Assembly (NCBI GenBank): GCA_017449975.1
Contig: JAFSYK010000039.1
Coordinates: 1-44,610 of the forward strand
DNA length: 44,610 nucleotides
Direction: 5' to 3'
From: Bacteroidales bacterium
Lineage (GTDB): Bacteria > Bacteroidota > Bacteroidia > Bacteroidales > P3
Part shown: one piece after another, positions 1-8,325 of the stretch
Layout of the letters: every line of letters begins with the position of its first letter
How positions within the stretch are numbered: the stretch's first letter is position 1
The notes under the pieces: generated by a model
Databases searched by the model: none
Told to the model about the DNA's origin: nothing
What the model saw: only the letters and a program-made list of their open reading frames with translations
Translations under genes and position numbers: made by a program

Positions 1-137
1 CACACCTACACCCAACCCGTCCGCAACGAAAAAATTTACAAAAATTAACACAACATCAGCTACAAACTGAAACATATAACAATATAAGCTGTTAGCGTTT
101 ATCAATTTTAGTGTTTAAATTATACTTTTAAGTTTTA

Positions 138-425
138 ATGTACTCTAACGAACATCATATCTCCGACTTGCTCAGCAAGCTCTACCAGCAGAACAACCTC
201 TCCTCGGTGGTGGACGTCTACCAGGTGCGTTCGGCCTACAACGAGGTGGTGGGTGAGCTGATAGCGAAACTCACGCAGTCGTTGCGTTTCGAGTCGGGCA
301 TCCTGTATGTTCGTCTGCTCTCTGCTGCATTGCGTCACGAGATGACCCTGCGCAAACAGAACCTGATAGATCGAATCAACCAACACCTGGGTCGCCCCGC
401 CGTCGAAGAAATCGTATTCCAATAA
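138..425 (+). CDS. DUF721 (DciA-like) protein
   Basis: The 95-residue product resembles the short Bacteroidetes DUF721 proteins. It has an N-terminal amphipathic helix (ISDLLSKLYQQ, residues 8-18), a middle block NEVVGELIAKLTQ (about 35-47), the beta-strand/helix segment ILYVRLLSAALRHEM (about 55-69), and the family-like ending VEEIVF. DUF721 includes DciA, which helps load the replicative helicase in bacteria lacking DnaC; that role for this short form is inferred. The ATG at 138 is the only sensible start. The 137 bases upstream are AT-rich with no clear TAnnTTTG box. It is followed after a 54-base repeat-like gap by an ABC transporter gene on the same strand. Confidence 0.8.
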   Translation: MYSNEHHISDLLSKLYQQNNLSSVVDVYQVRSAYNEVVGELIAKLTQSLRFESGILYVRLLSAALRHEMTLRKQNLIDRINQHLGRPAVEEIVFQ

Positions 426-432
426 ATTACTA

Positions 433-479
433 CATTGCTTTCTCTCTAACTAATAACCGCTAACCCATAACCCTTCAAA
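433..479 (+). repeat. G-poor intergenic repeat tract
   Basis: The gap between the DUF721 and ABC transporter genes contains repeated words of the type CTAATAACC, GCTAACC, CATAACCC. It runs right up to the ATG at 480. The same words recur before other plus-strand genes (20.5, 23.6 and 24.7 kb). No Shine-Dalgarno sequence is visible. Confidence 0.5.
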
Positions 480-2087
480 ATGCCCACCCTCTGGAAAATG
501 CTGATGATGGTTCGCCAGTGCGACCGCCGCGCCTTCTGGCTGCGGTTGGTCTACGAGGTGTTGCAGAGCCTGCTGCCGCTGGGGGGCATTTATGTGTTGA
601 AGTTACTGGTCGACAATCTACACAACTTGCATCTCACCACTATATATGTATGTATTTTTGTGGGTCTTTTCCTGTTGGGTCGTCTGGTGTCGACACTGGC
701 GGCGGTCAACAACGACGTCCTGTCGCAACGCCTGATTGACTATATCAGCGATAGCATCCAGCGTCAGTCGGTGCGCCTCGACATGTCCTACTATGACAAC
801 CCGGCCTTTCACGACACCTTCCATCGGGCCCAGCAGGAGTCCTCGTATCGTCCTTTGGAGGTGCTCAACCATTTCATGGCGCTCTTTGGCTCTGTTGTCA
901 CCCTTGCCGGTGTGGTGGTGCTGTTGGGTGCCGCCTCTCACTGGGTGCTGGTGCTAATGGTGGCAGCGGTGATACCGTCGTTCTTTGTGCGTCTGGGCAA
1001 GGCGCGCCGCATCTATGCGTTCCGTCGCAGCAACACGCAGATATACCGTCGCACCTTCTACTATTCGGCCCTGCTCACCCATCGCGACTTTGCCAAGGAG
1101 GTACGTCAGTTTGGTTTGGCCTCGACTTTCCGTCGACTTTTCGTCGACATCCGTCGCGATCTGGTGCGGCGGCTACTCCGTATCTCGCGCCGCTTGGCTG
1201 TCTATGACGCCATCTGTGCGGTCATCGAGACGGCAGTGCTGCTGCTGGTGCTGTTGTTGTTTGTCCGTCAGGCCTATACGGGAGCTATCACGGTGGGTGC
1301 CTTCGTCATGTTGTTCGAGGCGTTCCGTCGCGGACAGTCCTCGTTGCAGGGCTTGGTCAGCAGTGTGGCGGGACTCTACGACAGCCGTCTGTTTGCTGGC
1401 AATCTTTTCGAGTTTCTGACTTTGCAACCTCAAATCACCTCGCCGGCCGATGCTGTGCCGTTCCCCGAACGGGTCGACAGGGTGGAGTTCCGCGATGTGA
1501 CGTTCCGCTATCCCGACATGGACCACGATGTGCTGTCGCATTACAGCTTGGTGGCCGAGCGTGGCACCGTCTGTCGCATCGAGGGCGAAAATGGCTACGG
1601 CAAGACTACCTTGATGAAGCTGCTCATGCGCCTCTACGATCCCGATAGAGGAGCGGTGCTGGTCAACGACATCGACATCCGTCGTTTCGATGTGGCGACA
1701 CTGCGCAGCCATATCAGTGTACTCTTCCAAGACTTTGTGCGCTATCATTTTACGGCTGCCGAGAATATTGCCTTTGGACGTGCGGAGGAACCTGTCGACC
1801 GTCGGCGTATGGTGCAGGCGGCCCGTCAGGCCGGCATCGACCAGATGCTGTCGGCGCTGCCCAATGGCTACGACAATATGCTGGGCCGTGTCTTCGCCGG
1901 TGGCGAGGAACTGAGCATGGGACAATGGCAGCGGGTGGCGTTGGCACGACTCTTCTACAGCGACGCGCCCATCATCATCCTCGACGAGCCTACGGCGTGG
2001 ATGGACCGTCCCACACGCGACCACTTCCGTGCCGAAGTCGGCGCAATGCAACAAGAAAAAATAATCTTCCTTATACAACATGTTTAG
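480..2087 (+). CDS. ABC exporter, fused permease and ATPase
   Basis: The 535-residue protein has an N-terminal six-helix exporter membrane domain (about 1-320) and a C-terminal ATPase. Walker A is GENGYGKTT (about 369-377). The signature reads LSMGQWQRVALARL (about 477) instead of LSGGQ. Walker B is IIILDEPTAWMD (about 498-509), with WMD at the D-loop position. The protein ends IIFLIQHV, at the H-loop, without the C-terminal tail usual for ABC exporters of about 570-600 residues. Whether this is normal for its subfamily or a truncation cannot be decided here. The stop is followed directly by a TTAGACCAA repeat tract. The substrate is unknown; peptide or lipid export is plausible from the fold. 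Confidence 0.85.
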   Translation: MPTLWKMLMMVRQCDRRAFWLRLVYEVLQSLLPLGGIYVLKLLVDNLHNLHLTTIYVCIFVGLFLLGRLVSTLAAVNNDVLSQRLIDYISDSIQRQSVRLDMSYYDNPAFHDTFHRAQQESSYRPLEVLNHFMALFGSVVTLAGVVVLLGAASHWVLVLMVAAVIPSFFVRLGKARRIYAFRRSNTQIYRRTFYYSALLTHRDFAKEVRQFGLASTFRRLFVDIRRDLVRRLLRISRRLAVYDAICAVIETAVLLLVLLLFVRQAYTGAITVGAFVMLFEAFRRGQSSLQGLVSSVAGLYDSRLFAGNLFEFLTLQPQITSPADAVPFPERVDRVEFRDVTFRYPDMDHDVLSHYSLVAERGTVCRIEGENGYGKTTLMKLLMRLYDPDRGAVLVNDIDIRRFDVATLRSHISVLFQDFVRYHFTAAENIAFGRAEEPVDRRRMVQAARQAGIDQMLSALPNGYDNMLGRVFAGGEELSMGQWQRVALARLFYSDAPIIILDEPTAWMDRPTRDHFRAEVGAMQQEKIIFLIQHV

Positions 2088-2088
2088 T

Positions 2089-2165
2089 GATTAGACCAAT
2101 TAGTCTAATTAGACCAATTCAATTCAACGATTAAACAACTCCAACACTTCAACCCTCTAACCCTC
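2089..2165 (+). repeat. TTAGACCAA / CAATTCAA repeat tract
   Basis: The tract starts immediately after the ABC transporter stop and is built from TTAGACCAA and AATTCAA words, then TCAACCCTCTAACCCTC. It contains GTCTAATTAGAC, a perfect 12-base palindrome, and an ATTAGAC/GTCTAAT inverted pair. It carries stop codons in several frames (TGA, TAG, TAA). Nearly the same tract follows pepA at 3535 and coaD at 20993. Confidence 0.6.
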
Positions 2166-2171
2166 ATTCCC

Positions 2172-3533
2172 ATGATCATTACGCTGAATCAATCTTTGTC
2201 CTCCCCGTCGGTTGTCACCTTCAAGGCATCGAAAGGTGTGGAGGGCTCGTTTTGTATTGTCCCCATGGGCGACGACGCATATCGTTCCTATGTGGTGAGT
2301 TATGATAACGCCTTGCCGCAGGGTGAACAACACGAGGCCCTGCGTCGTGCTGCCGCCAAAGTGTGCCGCATGGCTGTCGCCGAGAAGCACACCTGCCTGC
2401 AGATAGAAGCCAAGACGATGGAGGCCGCCGCTTTGTTGGCCTTTGTCGACGGACTGCAGCTGGCCGACTACTCGTTTGACCGTTACAAGAGCAAGGCACC
2501 CGCGCATCTGACACATTTAAATATAGTATCGAGCAAGTTGAAACAGGCGCAGTTGGACGAACAGCGCTGTGTCTGGAACCGTCTCTTCTGGTGCCGCGAG
2601 TGGGTCAACCTGCCGGTCGCTGACCTCAACGCTCCTCGTTTTGCCGACGAGTTGCAGGCTGTCGCCGCCGACCTCCATGTGAAGTGCGAGGTCTTCGACA
2701 AGAACGCCATCGAGGCGATGGGCATGGGAGGTTTGTTGGCTGTCAACAAAGGCAGTGTCGACGAACCGCGGTTGGTGGTGTTGGAATACAACGGCACGCC
2801 GCGTCGCAAGTCGGCACCCATCGCGCTGGTGGGCAAAGGCATCATGTATGATACCGGTGGTCTCAACATCAAGCCCAACGACTATATGCAGGAGATGAAG
2901 AGCGATATGGCCGGTGCCGCCACCATGGCGTCGGTGCTCTTCGCTGCCGCCGACAATGCGCTGCCGCTGCATCTGGTGGCTGTGTTGCCGCTCACCGACA
3001 ACCGTCCCGGTTTCAACGCCTACGCTGCCGACGATATCCTCACTATGTACGACGGCACCACCGTCGAGGTGGTCAACACTGACGCGGAAGGCCGTCTCAT
3101 ACTGGCCGATGCCTTGGCCTATACCGTCAAACGTTTCAATCCGTCGCTGCTCATCGACGCCGCCACCCTCACGGGTGCAGCCGTGCGCGCCATCGGCACC
3201 TACGGCATCGCCGCCATCCAGCAGAACGCCGACGAGGCAATGCTGCGTCTGAAAGAGGTAGGTGAGGGTGTCCACCAGCGCATCGCCGAGCTGCCGTTCT
3301 GGAAAGAGTACGACGAACTGATCCAGTCCGACTTTGCCGACATTAAGAACTGCGGCCCCGGAAATGCGGGAACCATCACCGCTGGCAAGTTCTTGGCACA
3401 CTTTGTCAAGCAGACGCCCTATATCCATCTCGACATCGCCGGCGTGGCCTATTTCACCAAGGCGCAGTCGCCCTACGGCACCGGTGCCTCGGGTTACGGA
3501 ATCCGTCTGCTATACGATTTCCTGAAAAAGTGA
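2172..3533 (+). CDS. pepA: Leucyl aminopeptidase, M17 family
   Basis: This cytosolic dizinc exopeptidase removes N-terminal residues from peptides. The 453-residue protein carries the M17 catalytic core: VGKGIMYDTGGLNIKP (about 219-234, with the metal-ligand Lys and Asp), and the family signature NTDAEGRLILADAL (about 302-315) with the ligand Asp/Glu and catalytic Arg. The N-terminal about 150 residues are the more variable M17 regulatory-type domain. Length is a little under the usual 480-500. The ATG at 2172 follows a C/A-rich repeat tract without a Shine-Dalgarno site. It lies in a plus-strand run with pdxA and polA, separated by repeat tracts, so co-transcription is possible but not shown. 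Confidence 0.93.
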   Translation: MIITLNQSLSSPSVVTFKASKGVEGSFCIVPMGDDAYRSYVVSYDNALPQGEQHEALRRAAAKVCRMAVAEKHTCLQIEAKTMEAAALLAFVDGLQLADYSFDRYKSKAPAHLTHLNIVSSKLKQAQLDEQRCVWNRLFWCREWVNLPVADLNAPRFADELQAVAADLHVKCEVFDKNAIEAMGMGGLLAVNKGSVDEPRLVVLEYNGTPRRKSAPIALVGKGIMYDTGGLNIKPNDYMQEMKSDMAGAATMASVLFAAADNALPLHLVAVLPLTDNRPGFNAYAADDILTMYDGTTVEVVNTDAEGRLILADALAYTVKRFNPSLLIDAATLTGAAVRAIGTYGIAAIQQNADEAMLRLKEVGEGVHQRIAELPFWKEYDELIQSDFADIKNCGPGNAGTITAGKFLAHFVKQTPYIHLDIAGVAYFTKAQSPYGTGASGYGIRLLYDFLKK

Positions 3534-3534
3534 A

Positions 3535-3622
3535 TTGACCAATTAGTCTAATTAGATCAATTAGACCAATTCAACCCTCTAACCCTAAAACCCTTTAACC
3601 TTTAAACCCTCTAACCCTCAAT
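3535..3622 (+). repeat. Intergenic repeat tract before pdxA
   Basis: The first half repeats TTAGACCAA/TTAGTCTAA words, as after the ABC gene. The second half is a CCCTCTAA, CCCTAAAA, CCCTTTAA series with a period of 7-8 bases, reminiscent of telomere-type repeats but degenerate. It has almost no G on the sense strand and reaches the pdxA ATG. Confidence 0.6.
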
Positions 3623-3625
3623 CCT

Positions 3626-4660
3626 ATGTCTACTCACAATACAACCCGCGTCGCCATTAGCCACGGCGACATCAACGGTATCGGCTATGAGGTGATTCTC
3701 AAAACTTTCAGCGACGCTCGTATGTACGAGTTCTGCACACCACTGCTGTATGGTTCCTCCAATGTGGCCTCGTACCACAAGAAACTGCTGTCCTTGCATC
3801 AGGATGTGAACTTCAATCCGATACGTAACGCTGCCGAGGCTGTCGAACGCAAGTTCAATATTGTCAACCTCACCAACGAAGAGGTGAAGATTGACCTGGG
3901 CAAGTCTACCGAAATCGCCGGCGCCCTTTCGCGCGAGGCGTTGAACCGTGCCTGCGAAGATCTGCGCAACAACCTCGTGGATGTGCTGGTGACGGCACCC
4001 ATCAACAAGAAGAATATCCAGGCCCCGGGTTTCGATTTCCCGGGTCATACGGAATATCTCTCCAGCCAGTTTGGCTGCAGTTCGCTGATGATGATGGTGT
4101 GCGACCGCATCCGTATCGGCATTGTCACCAACCACATGTCGTTGCGTGAGGTGCCCGACGCGCTCACCCACAACCTGCTCTTCGACAAGATGATGCTGAT
4201 GAACGAGTCGCTCAAGCGCGACTTCGGTATCACCATGCCCAAGATTGCCGTCCTGGCGCTCGACCCGCATGCGGGCGACAATGGTGTGATTGGCGATTTC
4301 GACATGAAGGTTGTCAAGCCCGTCATCGACGAGGTGCAGGGCAAAGGCGTGCTGGCCTACGGTCCATTCCCGTCAGACGGTTTCTTTGGCAGCAGCAGCT
4401 TCAACCATTTCGACGGCGTGTTGGCCCTCTACCACGACCAGGGTCTCATCCCCTTCAAGCTGATGTCGTTTACCGAGGGTGTCAACTACACGGCTGGTCT
4501 GCCTTATGTGCGCACCTCACCGGCCCACGGCACTGCCTACGACATTGCCGGCCGCGACAAAGCCAGCGAGCAGTCGTTCCGCAGCGCCGTCTACCTGGCC
4601 TGCAACATCCTCCGCAACCGCCGCGAATACGACGAACTAACCGCCAATCCGTTGAAATAA
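3626..4660 (+). CDS. pdxA: 4-hydroxythreonine-4-phosphate dehydrogenase
   Basis: PdxA oxidises 4-phosphohydroxy-L-threonine in the DXP-dependent pyridoxal 5'-phosphate pathway. The 344-residue protein shows the family hallmarks: N-terminal ISHGDINGIGYEVI, the His-containing metal-site motif PGHTEYL (about residue 138), LALDPHAGDNG (about 211) and LYHDQGLIPFK (about 268). It ends with the typical SPAHGTAYDIAG region. Length is usual for the family (about 330-360 in Bacteroidetes). The ATG at 3626 matches the conserved N terminus. PLP made through this pathway is the cofactor of the MalY/PatB-type enzyme encoded at 26.3 kb, but there is no operon link. Confidence 0.95.
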   Translation: MSTHNTTRVAISHGDINGIGYEVILKTFSDARMYEFCTPLLYGSSNVASYHKKLLSLHQDVNFNPIRNAAEAVERKFNIVNLTNEEVKIDLGKSTEIAGALSREALNRACEDLRNNLVDVLVTAPINKKNIQAPGFDFPGHTEYLSSQFGCSSLMMMVCDRIRIGIVTNHMSLREVPDALTHNLLFDKMMLMNESLKRDFGITMPKIAVLALDPHAGDNGVIGDFDMKVVKPVIDEVQGKGVLAYGPFPSDGFFGSSSFNHFDGVLALYHDQGLIPFKLMSFTEGVNYTAGLPYVRTSPAHGTAYDIAGRDKASEQSFRSAVYLACNILRNRREYDELTANPLK

Positions 4661-4662
4661 GC

Positions 4663-4776
4663 AGTTAGCAGCTAGCTGCTAGCAGTAAAATGTGAAGATG
4701 TGAAGATGTTAATTTCACAACTTCATATCTTCACAACTTCACAATTCACAATTCTCAACTCTCAACTCTCAATTCT
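4663..4776 (+). repeat. Compound repeat tract before polA
   Basis: Four word families follow each other: GCAGTTAGCAGCTAGCTGCTAGCAG (palindromic in part), GTGAAGATGTGAAGATG, then its near-complement CTTCATATCTTCACAACTTCAC, then CTCAACTCTCAACTCTCAATT. The purine-type and pyrimidine-type halves could fold back on each other. The tract runs into the TTG start codon of polA. Confidence 0.6.
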
Positions 4777-7437
4777 TTGAAAACCCTTCTCCTTATCGAC
4801 GGCATGGCGGTGGTCTACCGTGCCTTCTATGCCCTCAACCGCAACCCGCGCATCAACTCCAAGGGTATGAACACCTCTGCCACCTTGGGGTTTACCACCA
4901 CGCTGTTCGACCTTATCCGTCAGCAGCAGCCCACCCATGTGGCGGTGGCGTTTGATGTTTCGAAGCCTACCTTTCGGCATGAGATGTTTGCCGAATACAA
5001 GGCCAACCGCGAGGCGATGCCCGAGGCCATCCAGGAGTCGTTGCCCTATATTCGTCGCATCATCGACGCCTTCAATATTCCGGTGGTCACCGCCCCGGGC
5101 TTTGAGGCCGACGACGTGATTGGCACGCTCTCCCATGCCGCGCAAAAGGCGGGATTCGACCGTGTGTTGATGGTGACACCCGACAAGGATTTCGCGCAGC
5201 TGGTCACCGACCACATCTTTGTCTACCACCTGGGGCGTGGCGGACAGGGTGACACCCTCATGGGTATTTCCGAGGTGCAGGAGAAGTTCGGCGTGGAACG
5301 CTGCGAGCAGGTCGCCGACCTGCTGGGTCTCTGGGGCGACAGCTCCGACAACATCCCCGGCGTGCCGGGCGTGGGAGAGAAGACCGCCAAGAAGCTCATC
5401 GCCCAGTTCGGCAGTGTGGAGAATATGGTGGAGCATCTGGCAGACATCAAGAACGACACCGTCCGTCACAAGGTAGAGGAGCATGCCGAGCAGGCGCTCT
5501 TCTCTAAAAAACTGGCGACCATCGTTCTCGATGCCCCTGTGCCATTTGACGAGGAGGAACTAAAGCTGAAGAGTCCTGATTTCGCCACTCTGAAGCAGCT
5601 GTTTGCCGAATTGGAGTTTCGCAACCTGGCACAGCGCGTCTTCACAACCTTTTCACTGAACGGACTCCCCGTCGGCGAGATCGCTACCAAGCCTTCAAAA
5701 CCTCAAAACCTCAAAACCTCAAACTCTTCAACCCTTCAACCCTCACTTTTCGATGCGCCCAGCCAGGATGAGGAGACTTTCCAAGTCAGCAGTCAGGTGT
5801 CGTCGTTGGACGAGTTGCTTCCCGATGGCGCCATTGTCGACGTCGCTATTTTTATGGAGGGGGCGAATCTGGCGGTGGCGCTCAACGCCGAACAGGTGGT
5901 GTCGACCACCGTCGGTGAGGTGGACATGAACCACCTCCGGCGTCTGCTGGAAGATCCCTCGACCACCAAGGTCTGCTATGACCTGAAGCACCTGCGCTAC
6001 AATCTTGCCGAGTTGGATATACAGCTCCGTGGCACCCTGTTCGATGTACAGCTGGCGCACTATCTCGTCGACGCCGAAGCACGTCATGCCCTTCCCGCCA
6101 TTGCGCTGGCCCTGCTCGATGCTGAGCCGCGTACCCCCGCCGAGTGTGCGGTGGCGTTGTGGCTACTCTATCCGCGGCTGTCGTCCGGCCTCTGTGATGC
6201 AGACCTCGTCGACCTGTACAACGACATCGAGCTGCCGCTGGTCGACGTGTTGATGGCGATGGAGCAAGAGGGTGTGCGCATCGATGTCGAAGCGCTCAAT
6301 CATTTCTCGCAGCAGCTCTCGCAGCAACGAGATGCGCTGCAGGAGGGTATTTACCAGATGGCGGGCCATTCGTTTAACATCAGCTCCCCCAAGCAGTTGG
6401 GCGAGGTACTGTACAAGGAGATGCACATTGTCGACAAGCCGCCACTCACCGCCTCCAATCAGTTCTCCACTGCCGAGGATGTATTGCATAAGCTTCGCAA
6501 CAGCCATCCCATCGTGGAGAAGGTGCTGGAATTCCGATCCGTCAGCAAGTTGCTGGGCACCTACGTCAACACTTTCCCACAGCTCATCAGTCCTGTGTCG
6601 GGACGACTGCACACGGTCTACAACCAGACCGTTACGGCTACCGGCCGCCTCAGCAGCTCAAACCCCAACCTGCAGAACATCCCCATCCGCACCGAGCAGG
6701 GTAGGGAGATCCGCCGTGCCTTTGTGGCACGTGATGCCGACTACCTTGTGCTGGCGGCCGACTATTCACAGATTGAGTTGCGTATCATCGCAGCGCTGTC
6801 GGCCGACGCGGGCCTCGTCGATGCCTTCAACAACCACCTTGATATTCATGCTGCTACGGCGGCACGCATCTATCATATCCCTCTCGAGGAAGTCTCCTCC
6901 ACGCAGCGCCGCAATGCCAAGTCGGTGAACTTTGGTATCGTCTACGGTATCTCGGCTTTTGGGCTCTCCGAACAGCTTGACATCCCGCGCAAAGAGGCGG
7001 CGGCACTTATCGACGAGTATTTCACGCATTATCCTGCGGTGAAGGATTATATTGATTCCAACATCGCTTTTGCCCGCGAACATGGCTATGCCCAGACCCT
7101 GCTGGGACGGCGGCGCTATCTGCCCGACATCAATTCGCGCAACGCCAGTGCCCGCGCTTTTGCCGAGCGCAATGCCGTCAATATGCCCGTGCAGGGTACT
7201 TCGGCCGATATGATTAAGAAGGCGATGATTGCCATCCAGCGGCAGATTGTCGAGCGGCAGCTGCGCAGCCGCATGACGTTGCAGGTACACGACGAATTGG
7301 TCTTCGATCTCTATAGGCCTGAGGAGGCGCTTATGCGTCAAATTGTTGAAAGTGAGATGATCAACGCCCTCCCGTTACCCGGTCTCGCCATTGAGGTCTC
7401 CCTCAACGTCGGCACCAACTGGCTCGAAGCCCACTAA
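4777..7437 (+). CDS. polA: DNA polymerase I
   Basis: The 886-residue protein has an N-terminal 5'-3' nuclease domain (about 1-290; LLIDGMAVVYRAFYAL, SSDNIPGVPGVGEKTA), a 3'-5' exonuclease-like domain (about 335-500) and a family A polymerase domain with motif A DYSQIELRII, O-helix RRNAKSVNFGIVYG and motif C QVHDELVFDL. The start is TTG at 4777; the next ATG (codon 10) would remove the conserved first strand. The exonuclease-like domain lacks the expected acidic residues: the DTE position reads VDVAI and the exo II Asp is replaced in CYDLKHLRYNL. Residues about 304-322 (KPSKPQNLKTSNSSTLQPS) are encoded by a simple repeat tract like those between genes. The stop abuts that of the convergent gene. 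Confidence 0.95.
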   Translation: MKTLLLIDGMAVVYRAFYALNRNPRINSKGMNTSATLGFTTTLFDLIRQQQPTHVAVAFDVSKPTFRHEMFAEYKANREAMPEAIQESLPYIRRIIDAFNIPVVTAPGFEADDVIGTLSHAAQKAGFDRVLMVTPDKDFAQLVTDHIFVYHLGRGGQGDTLMGISEVQEKFGVERCEQVADLLGLWGDSSDNIPGVPGVGEKTAKKLIAQFGSVENMVEHLADIKNDTVRHKVEEHAEQALFSKKLATIVLDAPVPFDEEELKLKSPDFATLKQLFAELEFRNLAQRVFTTFSLNGLPVGEIATKPSKPQNLKTSNSSTLQPSLFDAPSQDEETFQVSSQVSSLDELLPDGAIVDVAIFMEGANLAVALNAEQVVSTTVGEVDMNHLRRLLEDPSTTKVCYDLKHLRYNLAELDIQLRGTLFDVQLAHYLVDAEARHALPAIALALLDAEPRTPAECAVALWLLYPRLSSGLCDADLVDLYNDIELPLVDVLMAMEQEGVRIDVEALNHFSQQLSQQRDALQEGIYQMAGHSFNISSPKQLGEVLYKEMHIVDKPPLTASNQFSTAEDVLHKLRNSHPIVEKVLEFRSVSKLLGTYVNTFPQLISPVSGRLHTVYNQTVTATGRLSSSNPNLQNIPIRTEQGREIRRAFVARDADYLVLAADYSQIELRIIAALSADAGLVDAFNNHLDIHAATAARIYHIPLEEVSSTQRRNAKSVNFGIVYGISAFGLSEQLDIPRKEAAALIDEYFTHYPAVKDYIDSNIAFAREHGYAQTLLGRRRYLPDINSRNASARAFAERNAVNMPVQGTSADMIKKAMIAIQRQIVERQLRSRMTLQVHDELVFDLYRPEEALMRQIVESEMINALPLPGLAIEVSLNVGTNWLEAH
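5687..5750 (+). repeat. In-frame repeat tract inside polA
   Basis: Within the linker between the 5' nuclease and exonuclease-like domains, the DNA is a CTCAAAAC series followed by TCTTCAACCCTTCAACCCTC. These are the same words as in the intergenic tracts. It encodes a low-complexity Lys/Pro/Asn/Ser/Thr linker and keeps the frame. Confidence 0.65.
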
Positions 7438-8319
7438 TCACTGTTTGTTTTTTCTTGCCGCAATGAATACCACGGCGGCGAGGATGAGGATGATGCCCAG
7501 TGCCAGCTGCAGTGAGAAGGCTTCGCCAAAGCAGAAGATGCCAATCAATACAGCCGTCAGCGGCTCCAGGGCCCCGAGGATGGCTGTGGCGGTGGAACCG
7601 ATATATTTGGCAGCATAGACCATCAGCACCAGCGCCATGATGGCGGGAACGACGGCAAGCCAGCCTACGAAGAACCAAGCGGTGGCACTGTGGGGCAACG
7701 ACATATTGCTGCCTGTAACCAGTGCGTAGCCCAGCATGACCAACGCACAGCAAGCCAAAACGTAAAAGTTGATTTTGAAAGGCGACATGTTCAGCTCGCT
7801 ACGGTCTACAACGATGATATACAGTGCATAGCTCAACGCCGAGGCGATGACCAATGCCACGCCCAGCGGCGACAGATGCCCTTCACCGCCAGTCCAGTAG
7901 AGCAACGCAACACCCACCATAGAGAGTAGGATGGAAAGCCAGGTGGTGATACCGGCCCGTTCTTTGAAGAAGATGGCCATGATGATGGCGGTAAGCACGG
8001 GATAGATGAAGAGAATGGTGGAGGCTACGCCCGCCGCCATCAGATGGAAGCTCAGATAGAGTGTCAGCGACGAGATGGCAAATAGACTGCCCAGGCCCAG
8101 CAGGGTGCGCAACTCACGACGGCTGACCTGTATCGACTCACGGCGGAAGCAGAGCACGGCGACGATGATGAGCCATGCCAGCGAGAAACGGTAGAACAGC
8201 ACGCAAGGGGTGGACATCCCTTCGCCATACAACTTTAACGCTCCCAGTGGATTGGTGCCGTAGCACACGGCGGCGAGGATGCCGCATAGGGTGCCGAAAA
8301 AACGTTTGTTTTGGGTCAT
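7438..8319 (-). CDS. EamA/DMT-family transporter
   Basis: The 293-residue hydrophobic protein has about ten predicted membrane helices in two EamA repeats (roughly 8-140 and 150-285). Features include LCGILAAVCYGTNPLGALKLY at the first helix and the ILGALEPLTAVLIGIFCFGE motif in the second repeat, typical of drug/metabolite exporters of the 10TMS DMT family. The substrate cannot be told from sequence. The ATG at 8319 lies 6 bases after the rnr stop, so the two are probably one transcription unit. Its stop is back to back with the polA stop, with no spacer. Confidence 0.88.
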   Translation of the reverse strand: MTQNKRFFGTLCGILAAVCYGTNPLGALKLYGEGMSTPCVLFYRFSLAWLIIVAVLCFRRESIQVSRRELRTLLGLGSLFAISSLTLYLSFHLMAAGVASTILFIYPVLTAIIMAIFFKERAGITTWLSILLSMVGVALLYWTGGEGHLSPLGVALVIASALSYALYIIVVDRSELNMSPFKINFYVLACCALVMLGYALVTGSNMSLPHSATAWFFVGWLAVVPAIMALVLMVYAAKYIGSTATAILGALEPLTAVLIGIFCFGEAFSLQLALGIILILAAVVFIAARKNKQ

Positions 8320-8325
8320 TTCTTT

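Noticed and set aside
3590-3620. Telomere-like CCCTAA repeats suggesting a linear replicon end
   Set aside because: The units are degenerate, few, and lie between two intact housekeeping genes; they fit the general tract pattern.
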